64,000 bases of DNA from contig CACAUR010000005.1 in assembly GCA_902535745.1 (NCBI GenBank), positions 20,237 to 84,236 on the forward strand. Reading direction: 5' to 3'. This document shows, piece after piece, positions 33,596 to 42,406 of the stretch (the first letter of the stretch is position 1; each line of letters begins with the position of its first letter). A program made the position numbers and the translations under genes. The DNA comes from an uncultured Pelagibacteraceae bacterium. Its GTDB lineage: Bacteria > Pseudomonadota > Alphaproteobacteria > Pelagibacterales > Pelagibacteraceae. Below the pieces are notes generated by a model that ran no database searches, was not told where the DNA came from, and saw only the letters and a program-made list of their open reading frames with translations.

Positions 33596-34130
33596 ACAAA
33601 TTAAAGAACTTGCAGAAAAACAGGAGATGATTAGTCCATTTATAAGCGAAAGTGTTTCTAAAGGCATTAGTCATGGACTCAACTCTTTTGGCTACGATTT
33701 AAGATGTGGCTCAGAATTTAAAATTTTTACAAATATAAAAGGAGCTACCGCTGATCCAAAGAATTTTAGTGAGGATAATTTTATAACAATTAAAGGTGAA
33801 GAATCTGTTTTAATCCCTCCAAATTCTTTCGCACTAGCAAGTAGTCTTGAGTATTTTAAAATGCCAAGAAATGTGACCGGATTAGTAACTGCTAAGAGTA
33901 CTTATGCAAGATGTGGACTTGGAACTCCCCCCACAGTTTTAGAGGCAGGTTGGCATGGCAACTTAGTTTTAGAATTTTCAAATCATACAAGCAACTCTAT
34001 TAAATTATATGCAAATAGTGGAGCAGCGCAAATTTTGTTCTTTAGCGGAGATCAGCCAGAGGTATCATATTCTGATAGAAAAGGAAAATATCAAGGTCAA
34101 GTTGGTATAACTTTAGCAAAATCAAAATAG
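33579..34130 (+). CDS. dcd: dCTP deaminase
   Basis: GLNSFGYDLRCGSEFKIF, VTAKSTYARCGL, GWHGNLVLEFSN. Confidence 0.96.
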   Translation: MILNDKQIKELAEKQEMISPFISESVSKGISHGLNSFGYDLRCGSEFKIFTNIKGATADPKNFSEDNFITIKGEESVLIPPNSFALASSLEYFKMPRNVTGLVTAKSTYARCGLGTPPTVLEAGWHGNLVLEFSNHTSNSIKLYANSGAAQILFFSGDQPEVSYSDRKGKYQGQVGITLAKSK

Positions 34131-34131
34131 T

Positions 34132-35400
34132 ATGAAAAGATTTGTAATTACTGGCCCAAGCAAAGCCGTTAATGGTATAGTAAATATAAGTGGTGCAAAA
34201 AATTCATGCCTTCCCCTTATGGCGGCATCTATTCTATTTAAGAAAGAAGTAATTTTAAGAAATGTTCCTTTAGTCCAAGACGTTCTTACAATGAAAGATC
34301 TTTTGATTTCTTTAGGTTCCAAAGTAAAAATTTTAGAGAAAAAAAAGATTATGATTATTACAAATAAAAAAGATCATAAATTAACTGTTCCTTATAATTT
34401 GGTATCTACAATGCGAGCAGGAGTTCTGACCATGGGTTCCTTACTTGGAAGATATCCAAAAAAAAAAATACGGGTTGCCCAAGGAGGAGGTTGTGCATTA
34501 GGAATCCGTGATACATCTTGGCATCTCGAAGGTTTTAAAAGTTTAGGGGCCGAACACGTTTTGGAAAAGGGATATGTAAAAATATCTTCAAAGAATGGTT
34601 TGGTAGGTAAGAGCTATAAGTTTCCAAAAATCACAGTTACAGGTACGTCAAACTTAATCATGTCTTCAGTTTTTGTGAGAGGTTCCCATATTTTAAAAAA
34701 TATATCCTTAGAACCTGAGGTAACAGATCTTATAAAATTCCTAAATAATTCAGGCGCAAATATAAAGTTTATTGGTAAAAGATCTTTAAGAATTAGAGGT
34801 GTTAAAGAGCTATTAAGTGGTAATCACAAAATTATTGGAGATAGGATAGAAGCATTTAGTTATCTTTGTGTGGGAGCAATTACTAAAGGTAGTGTGAAGG
34901 TTGCGAACATAAATCCTAAATTTTTACCTTCAGAGCTAAAGATATTAAAAAAAATAGGTTTTAAAATTGGTGTAAGTAAAAATTCTATAAAATTAAGTAC
35001 TATAAAAAAATTAAAACCTGTAAACGTCAAAACTGGGCCATGGCCTGGATTTGCAACAGATTGTTTACCAGTTTTAATACCTGTTTTGACAAGAATTTTT
35101 GGGCGAAGTAAAATTAAAGAGACGATTTTTACAAATAGATTTATGGCTGTGCCCGAACTTAATAGAATGGGCGCAGATATAAAAATTAAAAAAGACTTTG
35201 CAGTAATCAAAGGAGAAAAAAAATTGAACTCCGCTGATTGTATTTCATCTGATCTTAGAACTACTTTCTCAATAATATTGGGTGCAATCGCAGCGAAGGG
35301 ATCGTCAACAATATCAAGAATTTATCATGGATTGAGAGGGTACTCAAATCTTCAGCATAAATTAAGAAAACTTGGTATTAAAGTAAAAATGAAAATATAA
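34132..35400 (+). CDS. murA: UDP-N-acetylglucosamine 1-carboxyvinyltransferase
   Basis: VNISGAKNSCLPLMAASIL, AQGGGCALGIRDTSWHLEGFKSLGAE. Confidence 0.97.
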   Translation: MKRFVITGPSKAVNGIVNISGAKNSCLPLMAASILFKKEVILRNVPLVQDVLTMKDLLISLGSKVKILEKKKIMIITNKKDHKLTVPYNLVSTMRAGVLTMGSLLGRYPKKKIRVAQGGGCALGIRDTSWHLEGFKSLGAEHVLEKGYVKISSKNGLVGKSYKFPKITVTGTSNLIMSSVFVRGSHILKNISLEPEVTDLIKFLNNSGANIKFIGKRSLRIRGVKELLSGNHKIIGDRIEAFSYLCVGAITKGSVKVANINPKFLPSELKILKKIGFKIGVSKNSIKLSTIKKLKPVNVKTGPWPGFATDCLPVLIPVLTRIFGRSKIKETIFTNRFMAVPELNRMGADIKIKKDFAVIKGEKKLNSADCISSDLRTTFSIILGAIAAKGSSTISRIYHGLRGYSNLQHKLRKLGIKVKMKI

Positions 35401-35789
35401 TGGTAAAAAATTTTTTATCCAAAATATTAGCGAGAGATCCCAATGGTTTAAATATAATTTCTACATACTGTGAGGATTCAACCACAAGTGTTCCAGAGAT
35501 TAAATATCTTAAAAAAAATAAAATATTTCTACTGTCTCTAACTCGAAAATCTCTGAAGGATAACAAAAAAAGCAACATTATAAGTGTTTGTAAATTTGAA
35601 TTTATAGAAAATGTAGTAGCAAAAAATATAGATCAAAAAGACAATAAACTTAAATTAAAGTTGATTGGAATAGATCTAATGAAAATAGATAAACAATACG
35701 AAATTAATTTGTTATTTTCAGATAATCGTTTTATAACCCTATATTCTGAAATTATAGAGGTTACATTGGAGGATTTAAAAAAGAAATAA
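35400..35789 (+). CDS. DUF2948 family protein
   Basis: LARDPNGLNIISTYCEDSTTSVPEIKYL; located between murA and hisD as in other alphaproteobacteria. Confidence 0.6.
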   Translation: MVKNFLSKILARDPNGLNIISTYCEDSTTSVPEIKYLKKNKIFLLSLTRKSLKDNKKSNIISVCKFEFIENVVAKNIDQKDNKLKLKLIGIDLMKIDKQYEINLLFSDNRFITLYSEIIEVTLEDLKKK

Positions 35790-35790
35790 A

Positions 35791-37076
35791 ATGAAAGTAA
35801 TTTCCGCAAAAAATAAGAATTTTGATAAAATTTTAAATAATCTTCTTTCTAAAAGAAAAAATAAACTTCGATCAGATTACGTTTCAGTAAAAAATATAAT
35901 TAAAGATGTTAAAAAAAATGGAGATAAAGCTTTACTAAAATATGAGAAAAGATTTAATAAAAATAAAACGATCATTCCTACCCCAAAAAAAATTAAGGAC
36001 TCCATTAAATCCTTAGACCAAAAAGTAAAAAAAGCGATAGATGCAGCTTATAATAGAATTTACAAATTCCATTCACTTCAAAAGTTTAAAGATGTTTTGT
36101 ATATTGATAAGTACCAAAATAAAGTGAAATATAAATATGTTCCACTTGAGTCAGTTGCAATTTACGTTCCAGGTTCAAAAGTTTCTTATCCATCGAGTGT
36201 TTTAATGAGCACAATACCTGCGATCGTAGCAGGTGTTAAAAGAATTGTGATGATTAATCCTGGTTACAAGGGAAAACAAAATGCTGCAGTTTTATACGCT
36301 GCAAAAAAATGCAAAATCAGAGAAATTTATTCAATTGGTGGTCCTTCAGCAATTGCAGCTGCTGCATATGGAACTAAATCAATTAAAGCTGTAAATAAAA
36401 TTGTGGGACCAGGGAACTCGTATGTGGCTTCAGCAAAAAAAGAGGTTTTTGGGGATATAGGTATTGAGTCAATGACAGCTGGACCTTCAGAGGTTCTAGT
36501 TGTTTGTGACAATAAATCTAATCCAGAATGGTTAGCAAGCGATTTAATTGCTCAAGCTGAACACGATACTCTTGCACAATGTATTTTAATCTCAAAAGAT
36601 AAAAATATTCTAAAAAAACTAAGAATGAAATAACAAATCAACTTAAAAGCATTTCGAGAAGCTCAATTGCAAAAAAGAGTTTAATGATGAATGGTGTGCT
36701 AATCTACGAAAATTCAGAAAATAAAATTGCAGAAATAATTAATAAGGTGGGCCCAGAGCATTTAGAGCTAAATGTAAAAAATTATAAGTCTTTAATTCCA
36801 AAAATAAAGAACGCAGGTTCTATTTGCTTAGGAAAATTTGCTGTGATGGCAATGACAGATTATGGGGTACCTGGCACTAATCATGTTCTTCCAACCAATA
36901 TGACCAGTAAATACTCAAGTGGATTAAGTGTTTCAGAGTTTATTAAAAAAATTTCATACATAAATTTATCAAAAAAGGGTATTGAAACTCTTGGTCCATC
37001 AGTTATAACTCTTGCAACTAATGAAGGTTTAGATGGACATGCTAAATCAATTAAAAAAAGATTAGGAGAACTATAA
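35791..37076 (+). CDS. hisD: histidinol dehydrogenase, interrupted by apparent frameshift at A7 (36612-36618)
   Basis: ORFs 35791-36633 ([38 protein letters not shown]) and 36684-37076 ([16 protein letters not shown]) form one HisD; -1 frame bridges as ...[34 protein letters not shown]. Confidence 0.9.
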
Positions 37077-37078
37077 AT

Positions 37079-37294
37079 TTGTCAAAACAAGACTCTTTAG
37101 AATTTAAAGGAAAGGTTATAGACCTTTTGCCCAATGCAATGTTTAGGGTCAAATTAGAAAATAATCACATTGTTACAGCGCATACTGCTGGAAAATTAAG
37201 AAAAAACAGAATTAGAGTTTTGCAGGGAGACAATGTTACTGTAGAAGTAACTCCGTATGATCTTACAAAGGGTCGTATAACATTTAGATTTTAA
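37079..37294 (+). CDS. infA: translation initiation factor IF-1 (TTG start)
   Basis: [65 protein letters not shown]. Confidence 0.97.
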   Translation: MSKQDSLEFKGKVIDLLPNAMFRVKLENNHIVTAHTAGKLRKNRIRVLQGDNVTVEVTPYDLTKGRITFRF

Positions 37295-37295
37295 T

Positions 37296-37370
37296 GGCCT
37301 TGTAGCTCAGTAGTAGAGCAGTACCCTGAAAAGGTATGTGTCGTAAGTGCGATTCTTACCAAGGCCACCA
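37296..37370 (+). tRNA. tRNA-Phe(GAA), CCA encoded, atypical elbow
   Basis: GGCCTTG-TA-GCTC-AGTAGTA-GAGC-A-GTACC-CTGAAAA-GGTAT-GTGTC-GTAAG-TGCGATT-CTTAC-CAAGGCC-ACCA. Confidence 0.93.
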
Positions 37371-37437
37371 CTAAAATGTAGAATAATAGCCAATTTAATC
37401 ACTTGCATCTAATTTAGAAATCTAATAATTAAACAAC

Positions 37438-37457
37438 TTCTTTGTATAAGCAAAGAA
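37438..37457 (+). promoter_or_regulatory. hairpin in cspA 5' leader
   Basis: Perfect 7-bp inverted repeat TTCTTTG-TATAAG-CAAAGAA, 22 nt before the cspA ATG. Confidence 0.45.
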
Positions 37458-37479
37458 TAACTAATAAAGAAAGAGTAAA

Positions 37480-37689
37480 ATGAGTCTAAAAGGTAAAGTA
37501 AAATGGTTTAATGGAAAAAAAGGTTACGGTTTCATTGAACGTGAAGATAAAGAAAAAGATGTATTCGTTCACGCGTCTGCAGTTAGAGATGCTGGTTTAA
37601 GATTTTTAAACGAAGGTGACGAAATAACATTTGAAGTTGAAGACGGAGATAAAGGTCCTTCCGCAGTAAAACTGCAAAAAACCTCTTAA
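37480..37689 (+). CDS. cspA: cold shock domain protein
   Basis: [31 protein letters not shown]. Confidence 0.96.
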   Translation: MSLKGKVKWFNGKKGYGFIEREDKEKDVFVHASAVRDAGLRFLNEGDEITFEVEDGDKGPSAVKLQKTS

Positions 37690-37704
37690 TTCTAATTCAT
37701 CATT

Positions 37705-37751
37705 ATTGTATAGGAGTATAAAGCCCATTAGTTTTATTATTCCTATACAAT
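37705..37751 (+). terminator. terminator-like long inverted repeat downstream of cspA
   Basis: ATTGTATAGGA ... TCCTATACAAT, 11-bp perfect stem with 25-nt loop, no clear U-tract. Confidence 0.35.
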
Positions 37752-37915
37752 TCATTCTTGTATTTTTGAAATTAGATGCTATTTAACCTCTATGATTATG
37801 TTAAATAATACGTTTAATCCATCTCACAGACATCATACACATGCTGGCTGCACGCTAGCTATTTAATTATTTAATAAATTTAAATTTAACAACAATTAAT
37901 ATAAAATAAACATAG

Positions 37916-37990
37916 GCCCTGGTGGTGAAATGGTTATCACGGAAGTTTGTGGAACTTCAGTTTTTGGTTCGATCCCAAGCCAGGGTACCA
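37916..37990 (+). tRNA. tRNA-His(GTG), CCA encoded, A73
   Basis: GCCCTGG/CCAGGGT acceptor with G1:U72, anticodon loop TTGTGGA, T-loop TTCGATC, discriminator A, encoded G at -1 (37915). Confidence 0.95.
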
Positions 37991-37995
37991 AAAAA

Positions 37996-39390
37996 ATGAG
38001 TATAAAAAATAAATTAACCCCTGGGTTACCCCAGGGATTTGAAGATAGGTGGAATAAAAAATTACTTCTTAAAAAGAAACTTTTAAAAGTTATAGAGAAT
38101 AATTTTATAAAATACGGGTTTGACCCTTTGGAAACTCCATCGTTTGAAATTGCAGAAAATATCGGATCCTTTCTCGCAGAGGATGAAAGTAATCCTATGT
38201 CTGATGTATTCTCTTTTAAAGATGGAGCAAAAGATATTACTCTTCGTTATGATCTATCAAGTCCGTTAGCGAGATTTGTTGCTCAAAACAATCAAGACCT
38301 TCCACCTATATTTAAAAGATATGCAATCCAAAATGTTTTTAGAAATGAGAAAGCTGGCAATGCTCGTTATAGAGAATTTACACAAGCAGACTGTGATATT
38401 GTAGGAAATGTTAATCCAGCTCAAGCAAATGCAGAATTATGCAATTTAATTGCAAGCACATTGTTGGAGTGCGGTCTAAAAACAGATCAATTTATCATTA
38501 ACGTCAGCAATAGAAAAATAATTCAAGGTCTAATCAAAGATCTAAAAATTCCAGATACTAAACAGGCGAAGGTTATGAGAGCAATAGACAAGCTTGATAA
38601 ACCTGGTTTTGGATTAAGAGGTGTTGAGGACTTATTAAAAAAAGAGAGAAAAGATAAAAGTGGTGCAATTACAAAAGGTGCTAATCTAAATGGTGATCAA
38701 GTATCTAAGATTTTAGATTTTTTAGAGATTACTGATTTGAATAAACTTAAACAAAATTTTAAAAATCCTTTAACACAAGAGGGAATAAATGAATTAGAAG
38801 ATCTTCTAGAAATTTTAAAATTTGGAAATTATTTTGATCAAGTTAAAACTAATTTTGCAATTGTAAGAGGTCTTGCATATTATGATGGTTTTTGTGTTGA
38901 AACTAATCTTAATTTTAAAGCAAAAAATAATAAAGACAAAGAAGTAGAAATTGGAAGTATTTGCTCTGGAGGACAATACAATAAGTTAATATCTAGATTT
39001 AGAGGAGTGGATATACCAGGTACTGGTGTAAGTATTGGTGTTGATAGATTGTTATTTGCGATGATGCAATTAAACCCAGAAATTATTGAACAAAAACCAG
39101 TTATTATTTGTGTGATGGATGAAAAATATTTAAAAAATTATTACGAAATTTTGGAAACTTTGAGAAAAAATAACATTAATTCAGAAATTTTTTTAGATAG
39201 TAAAAAAAATCTTGGGAAACAATTAACTTATGCCAATAAAAGAGGGTGTCCTGTCGCTGTAATTTGCGGGGAGAATGAATTTAAAGATAACAACATCACC
39301 TTAAAAAACCTTCTTGGAGTAAAAGGAGAGAATAATCAAGTCTCATTTTCAAGGGAAAATTTAATCAATGAAATCAAAAAATTTATCTGA
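37996..39390 (+). CDS. hisS: histidyl-tRNA synthetase
   Basis: LPQGFEDRW, LRYDLSSPLARFVA, FRNEKAGNARYREFTQADCDIVG; start moved from 37930 because the upstream extension is the tRNA-His gene. Confidence 0.95.
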   Translation: MSIKNKLTPGLPQGFEDRWNKKLLLKKKLLKVIENNFIKYGFDPLETPSFEIAENIGSFLAEDESNPMSDVFSFKDGAKDITLRYDLSSPLARFVAQNNQDLPPIFKRYAIQNVFRNEKAGNARYREFTQADCDIVGNVNPAQANAELCNLIASTLLECGLKTDQFIINVSNRKIIQGLIKDLKIPDTKQAKVMRAIDKLDKPGFGLRGVEDLLKKERKDKSGAITKGANLNGDQVSKILDFLEITDLNKLKQNFKNPLTQEGINELEDLLEILKFGNYFDQVKTNFAIVRGLAYYDGFCVETNLNFKAKNNKDKEVEIGSICSGGQYNKLISRFRGVDIPGTGVSIGVDRLLFAMMQLNPEIIEQKPVIICVMDEKYLKNYYEILETLRKNNINSEIFLDSKKNLGKQLTYANKRGCPVAVICGENEFKDNNITLKNLLGVKGENNQVSFSRENLINEIKKFI

Positions 39391-40417
39391 AAAAATTCTT
39401 AGATCCGTAAAATCTAAAGGATTTAAATACATTGAATTACCGTCTGTAATTGAAGCTGGTCACATAGTTCAAAGATCAGGTGAAAATTTTAGAAAGTTCA
39501 TTTTTTCATTTGTTGATCAAAATGGTAGCGAGTTATGTTTAAGACCTGATTTAACAATAGTTTCTTGCTTGAGGTACCTTGAAAACAATCTTAAAACTAA
39601 AGAAAAAATATTTTATAGTGGTCAGGCATATAGAAAATCAAATAATAGAAAAGACTCAATTATTAGAGACCAAATTGGATTTGAAATTATTGGTTCAAAA
39701 GATGAGAAAAAAGATGATAAAGAAATAATTGATACTTCTCTCAAATCATTAAAAAACTTAAAATATTCAAAAGGAACATTGACAATCGGAAATGTGGAAA
39801 TATTTAATCTTTTAATTTCAAAATTGGATATTCCTAAGAGATGGAAGTTGAGACTATCAAGACATTTTTGGAGAGAAAGTTATTTTAACGACTTATTAAA
39901 GAGATTAGAGACAAACTCAGACGTTGATCCAACAATTGTAGAAATTGATAAAAAACGTTATTTAAAAATGACTAAAGAAAATAAATCATCAATAATTGCT
40001 GGTAGATCTATTGATGAAATTTTGAAAAGGTTTGATAAGAAAATAAAGGATCCAAGACGCCCGAGCAAAGGTAGAAACCTCTCTAAAATTATTAAAGAAT
40101 TTTTAAAGATTAAGTGCCCAATTGACAAAGCAGCTCAGAAATTAAATAAATTTTTTAAAAAAAATAAAATTAACCTAGCAGTCGATCAAAAATATTTTCC
40201 ATTATCAAAAAAAAAAGTTTCCAAGCTTAATGTAATTTTTTCAACAGCTTTTGGAAGGCAACTCGAATACTACACAGGTATGGTGTTTAAAATTGATATT
40301 AAATCGAAAAATAAAATTAAAAATATTTTTAATGGTGGAAGATATGATCAATTAATCTCTGATTTAGGATCGAAAAAAAAAGTGCCAGCTGTAGGGGCAG
40401 CAATAAATTTAAAGTAA
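39368..40417 (+). CDS. hisZ: ATP phosphoribosyltransferase regulatory subunit (HisRS paralogue)
   Basis: LCLRPDLTIVSCLRYL, FYSGQAYRKS, NGGRYDQLISDLGSKKKVPAVGAAI; followed by short-form hisG. Confidence 0.88.
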   Translation: MKSKNLSEKILRSVKSKGFKYIELPSVIEAGHIVQRSGENFRKFIFSFVDQNGSELCLRPDLTIVSCLRYLENNLKTKEKIFYSGQAYRKSNNRKDSIIRDQIGFEIIGSKDEKKDDKEIIDTSLKSLKNLKYSKGTLTIGNVEIFNLLISKLDIPKRWKLRLSRHFWRESYFNDLLKRLETNSDVDPTIVEIDKKRYLKMTKENKSSIIAGRSIDEILKRFDKKIKDPRRPSKGRNLSKIIKEFLKIKCPIDKAAQKLNKFFKKNKINLAVDQKYFPLSKKKVSKLNVIFSTAFGRQLEYYTGMVFKIDIKSKNKIKNIFNGGRYDQLISDLGSKKKVPAVGAAINLK

Positions 40418-40420
40418 ATT

Positions 40421-41104
40421 ATGAAAAATATAATTAACATAGGTATACCAAGCAAAGGAAGATTAAGAAAAGATGTATTAAAGATTTTTAAAAGAAAAAA
40501 ACTAAAACTTATTTCAGAAAGGGGGAAAAGAGATCTCATTGGATCAATTAAAAATAAAAAAAATTTAAAAATATTATATTTGCATGCGAGAGAAATTATA
40601 GAAAGGCTAGGGGAAGGTTCCCTAGATATAGGTTTTTCAGGTTTTGACTTATTTAAAGAAAGTGAATTTAATATACAAAAAAAAATAAACCTTGTTAAAA
40701 AATACAATTTTGGAAAAGCAAATTTGGTTGTTGCTATCCCCGATCCGTGGATTGATGTTCAAACAGTTGCAGACTTAGAAGAAATTGCGTTTGAATTTAG
40801 GGATAAAAAAAAGAAAAGACTTAGAGTTGCTACTAAATATCCCAACCTGACCAGAGACTTCTTATTTTCAAAAGGTGTAACTCAATTTCAAATTATTGAA
40901 AGTTTAGGAGCTACGGAAGTTTATCCTTTTACTGGTTCAGCTAATTTAATTACTGACATCAGCTCGACTGGGAAAACAATTAAAAGTAACAATTTACGTA
41001 TACTTAAAGATGGTGAAATACTTAAATCTCAGGCATGTGTTTTTTTATCAAAAAAAAGTTTTTCAAAAAAAGGTTTAAAAAATATTATTAAGTTATTTTC
41101 TTAG
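40421..41104 (+). CDS. hisG: ATP phosphoribosyltransferase, short form
   Basis: IGIPSKGRLRKDVLKIF, LDIGFSGFDLF, RVATKYPNLTRDF, GATEVYPFTGSANLITDI. Confidence 0.95.
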   Translation: MKNIINIGIPSKGRLRKDVLKIFKRKKLKLISERGKRDLIGSIKNKKNLKILYLHAREIIERLGEGSLDIGFSGFDLFKESEFNIQKKINLVKKYNFGKANLVVAIPDPWIDVQTVADLEEIAFEFRDKKKKRLRVATKYPNLTRDFLFSKGVTQFQIIESLGATEVYPFTGSANLITDISSTGKTIKSNNLRILKDGEILKSQACVFLSKKSFSKKGLKNIIKLFS

Positions 41105-41224
41105 TAACAAGTCTTTAAAATAGATAAAAATAATTTTAATTATATCTAAATTTCTTAAAGTTGCATAAACAGCTATTAAAACACCTACTATAATTATTAT
41201 TTTAAAGGTTAATTGAAATTCCAT
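41093..41224 (-). CDS. putative 43-aa single-pass membrane protein
   Basis: Reverse-strand ORF MEFQLTFKIIIIVGVLIAVYATLRNLDIIKIIFIYFKDLLLRK*, in otherwise empty gap, convergent with hisG. Confidence 0.4.
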   Translation of the reverse strand: MEFQLTFKIIIIVGVLIAVYATLRNLDIIKIIFIYFKDLLLRK

Positions 41225-41314
41225 TATTAAATTGATTATATTACAATTTCATTTGTTTTTTTAATCTTTTTACTTGTATACTTTGATAAAATAGGAATAT
41301 TCATAATTGATAGC

Positions 41315-42370
41315 ATGCAAGATTCGATATTATATTTAATTTTGGTTTTAATGGTAATAATAATTTACCTATTAATTACTCAGAGGAGAAATAAATCAGA
41401 GCCAAAAGATAATTCTCAAGAAATTAATAATTTAAGGGATAGTATTAATAGTTCATTTAATACAATGAGTGCATCTTTTAACAGTTTATCCAAAGATGTC
41501 ACAAGAGATATGACTCAGACACTAACTTCAGTAAATCAAAAAGTTGATGCATTTAATATGCAGGTAAAAGATTTAAATGAAAGTCAGAGAGGCATAAATA
41601 AGATACTTGCAGGGGTGAAAAAATTTGGAACATTAGCTGAATTCAGTTTAGGATCTTTATTAGAGGATTTGTTACCAGCTTCACAATATTTATCTAATGT
41701 TAAAATGAAAGAAGATACGAGTGAAAATGTTGAGTTTGCTATCAAACTTAAAGAGGATGTGCTTGTACCAGTAGATAGTCATTTTCCTGTAGATAAATTT
41801 AAAGCCATAGAGGATGCATTTAAAGATGAGGATAAAAAGGCCGCTGTTGATGCAAGAAAAAATTTAGCAAAAGCTTTTAGGGACAAAGCAAAATCAGTCA
41901 ATGATAAATATATAAACCCTCCTAAAACTACAGACTTCGCAATTGTGTATGCTCCAACAGAAAGTTTATTTTCAGAATTAAGCTCTTACCAAGACCCTAT
42001 TAATAAAGAGTTGTTGACGCAAGAAATAATGAAAAAGTATAAAGTTGTAATTTTAGGGCCAAATACTCTCTCAGCTTATTTGCAATCTCTTCATATGGGA
42101 TTTCAAACTTTGAAAGTTCAAAAGCACGCAACAGAAATCTATGATCATTTAAAAACAATCAGCACTAGATTTTCAACTCATTTCGATAATATTCATAAAC
42201 TAAGAAAAAAATTAGAGGAGGCTATGACAGTCGTTGACAGTTTTGGAAAAGATGCCAGATCTATTACGCGGACACTAGAAAATATAAAAGATCCAGAGCA
42301 GATTGAAAGAGCTATCAATACAGAGAATGTGGAAAAGCTAAGTAAACAAACCAAACAAGCTAAAAACTAA
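41315..42370 (+). CDS. rmuC: RmuC family DNA recombination protein
   Basis: N-terminal TM, coiled coil, SLGSLLEDLLPASQY, DSHFPVDKFKAIEDA, LGPNTLSAYLQSLHMGFQTLKVQKHA. Confidence 0.9.
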   Translation: MQDSILYLILVLMVIIIYLLITQRRNKSEPKDNSQEINNLRDSINSSFNTMSASFNSLSKDVTRDMTQTLTSVNQKVDAFNMQVKDLNESQRGINKILAGVKKFGTLAEFSLGSLLEDLLPASQYLSNVKMKEDTSENVEFAIKLKEDVLVPVDSHFPVDKFKAIEDAFKDEDKKAAVDARKNLAKAFRDKAKSVNDKYINPPKTTDFAIVYAPTESLFSELSSYQDPINKELLTQEIMKKYKVVILGPNTLSAYLQSLHMGFQTLKVQKHATEIYDHLKTISTRFSTHFDNIHKLRKKLEEAMTVVDSFGKDARSITRTLENIKDPEQIERAINTENVEKLSKQTKQAKN

Positions 42371-42406
42371 TTCATTTCAAATTAAAAAACAAATATAACA
42401 GCTCAA

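Noticed and set aside
36634-36683. Reading the hisD halves as two separate genes
   Set aside because: The halves are contiguous parts of one enzyme with key C-terminal motifs only in the second; a single-base shift joins them perfectly.
37930-37995. N-terminal extension of the HisS ORF (MVITEVCGTSVFGSIPSQGTKK)
   Set aside because: This is translated tRNA-His sequence; the real start is MSIKNKL at 37996.
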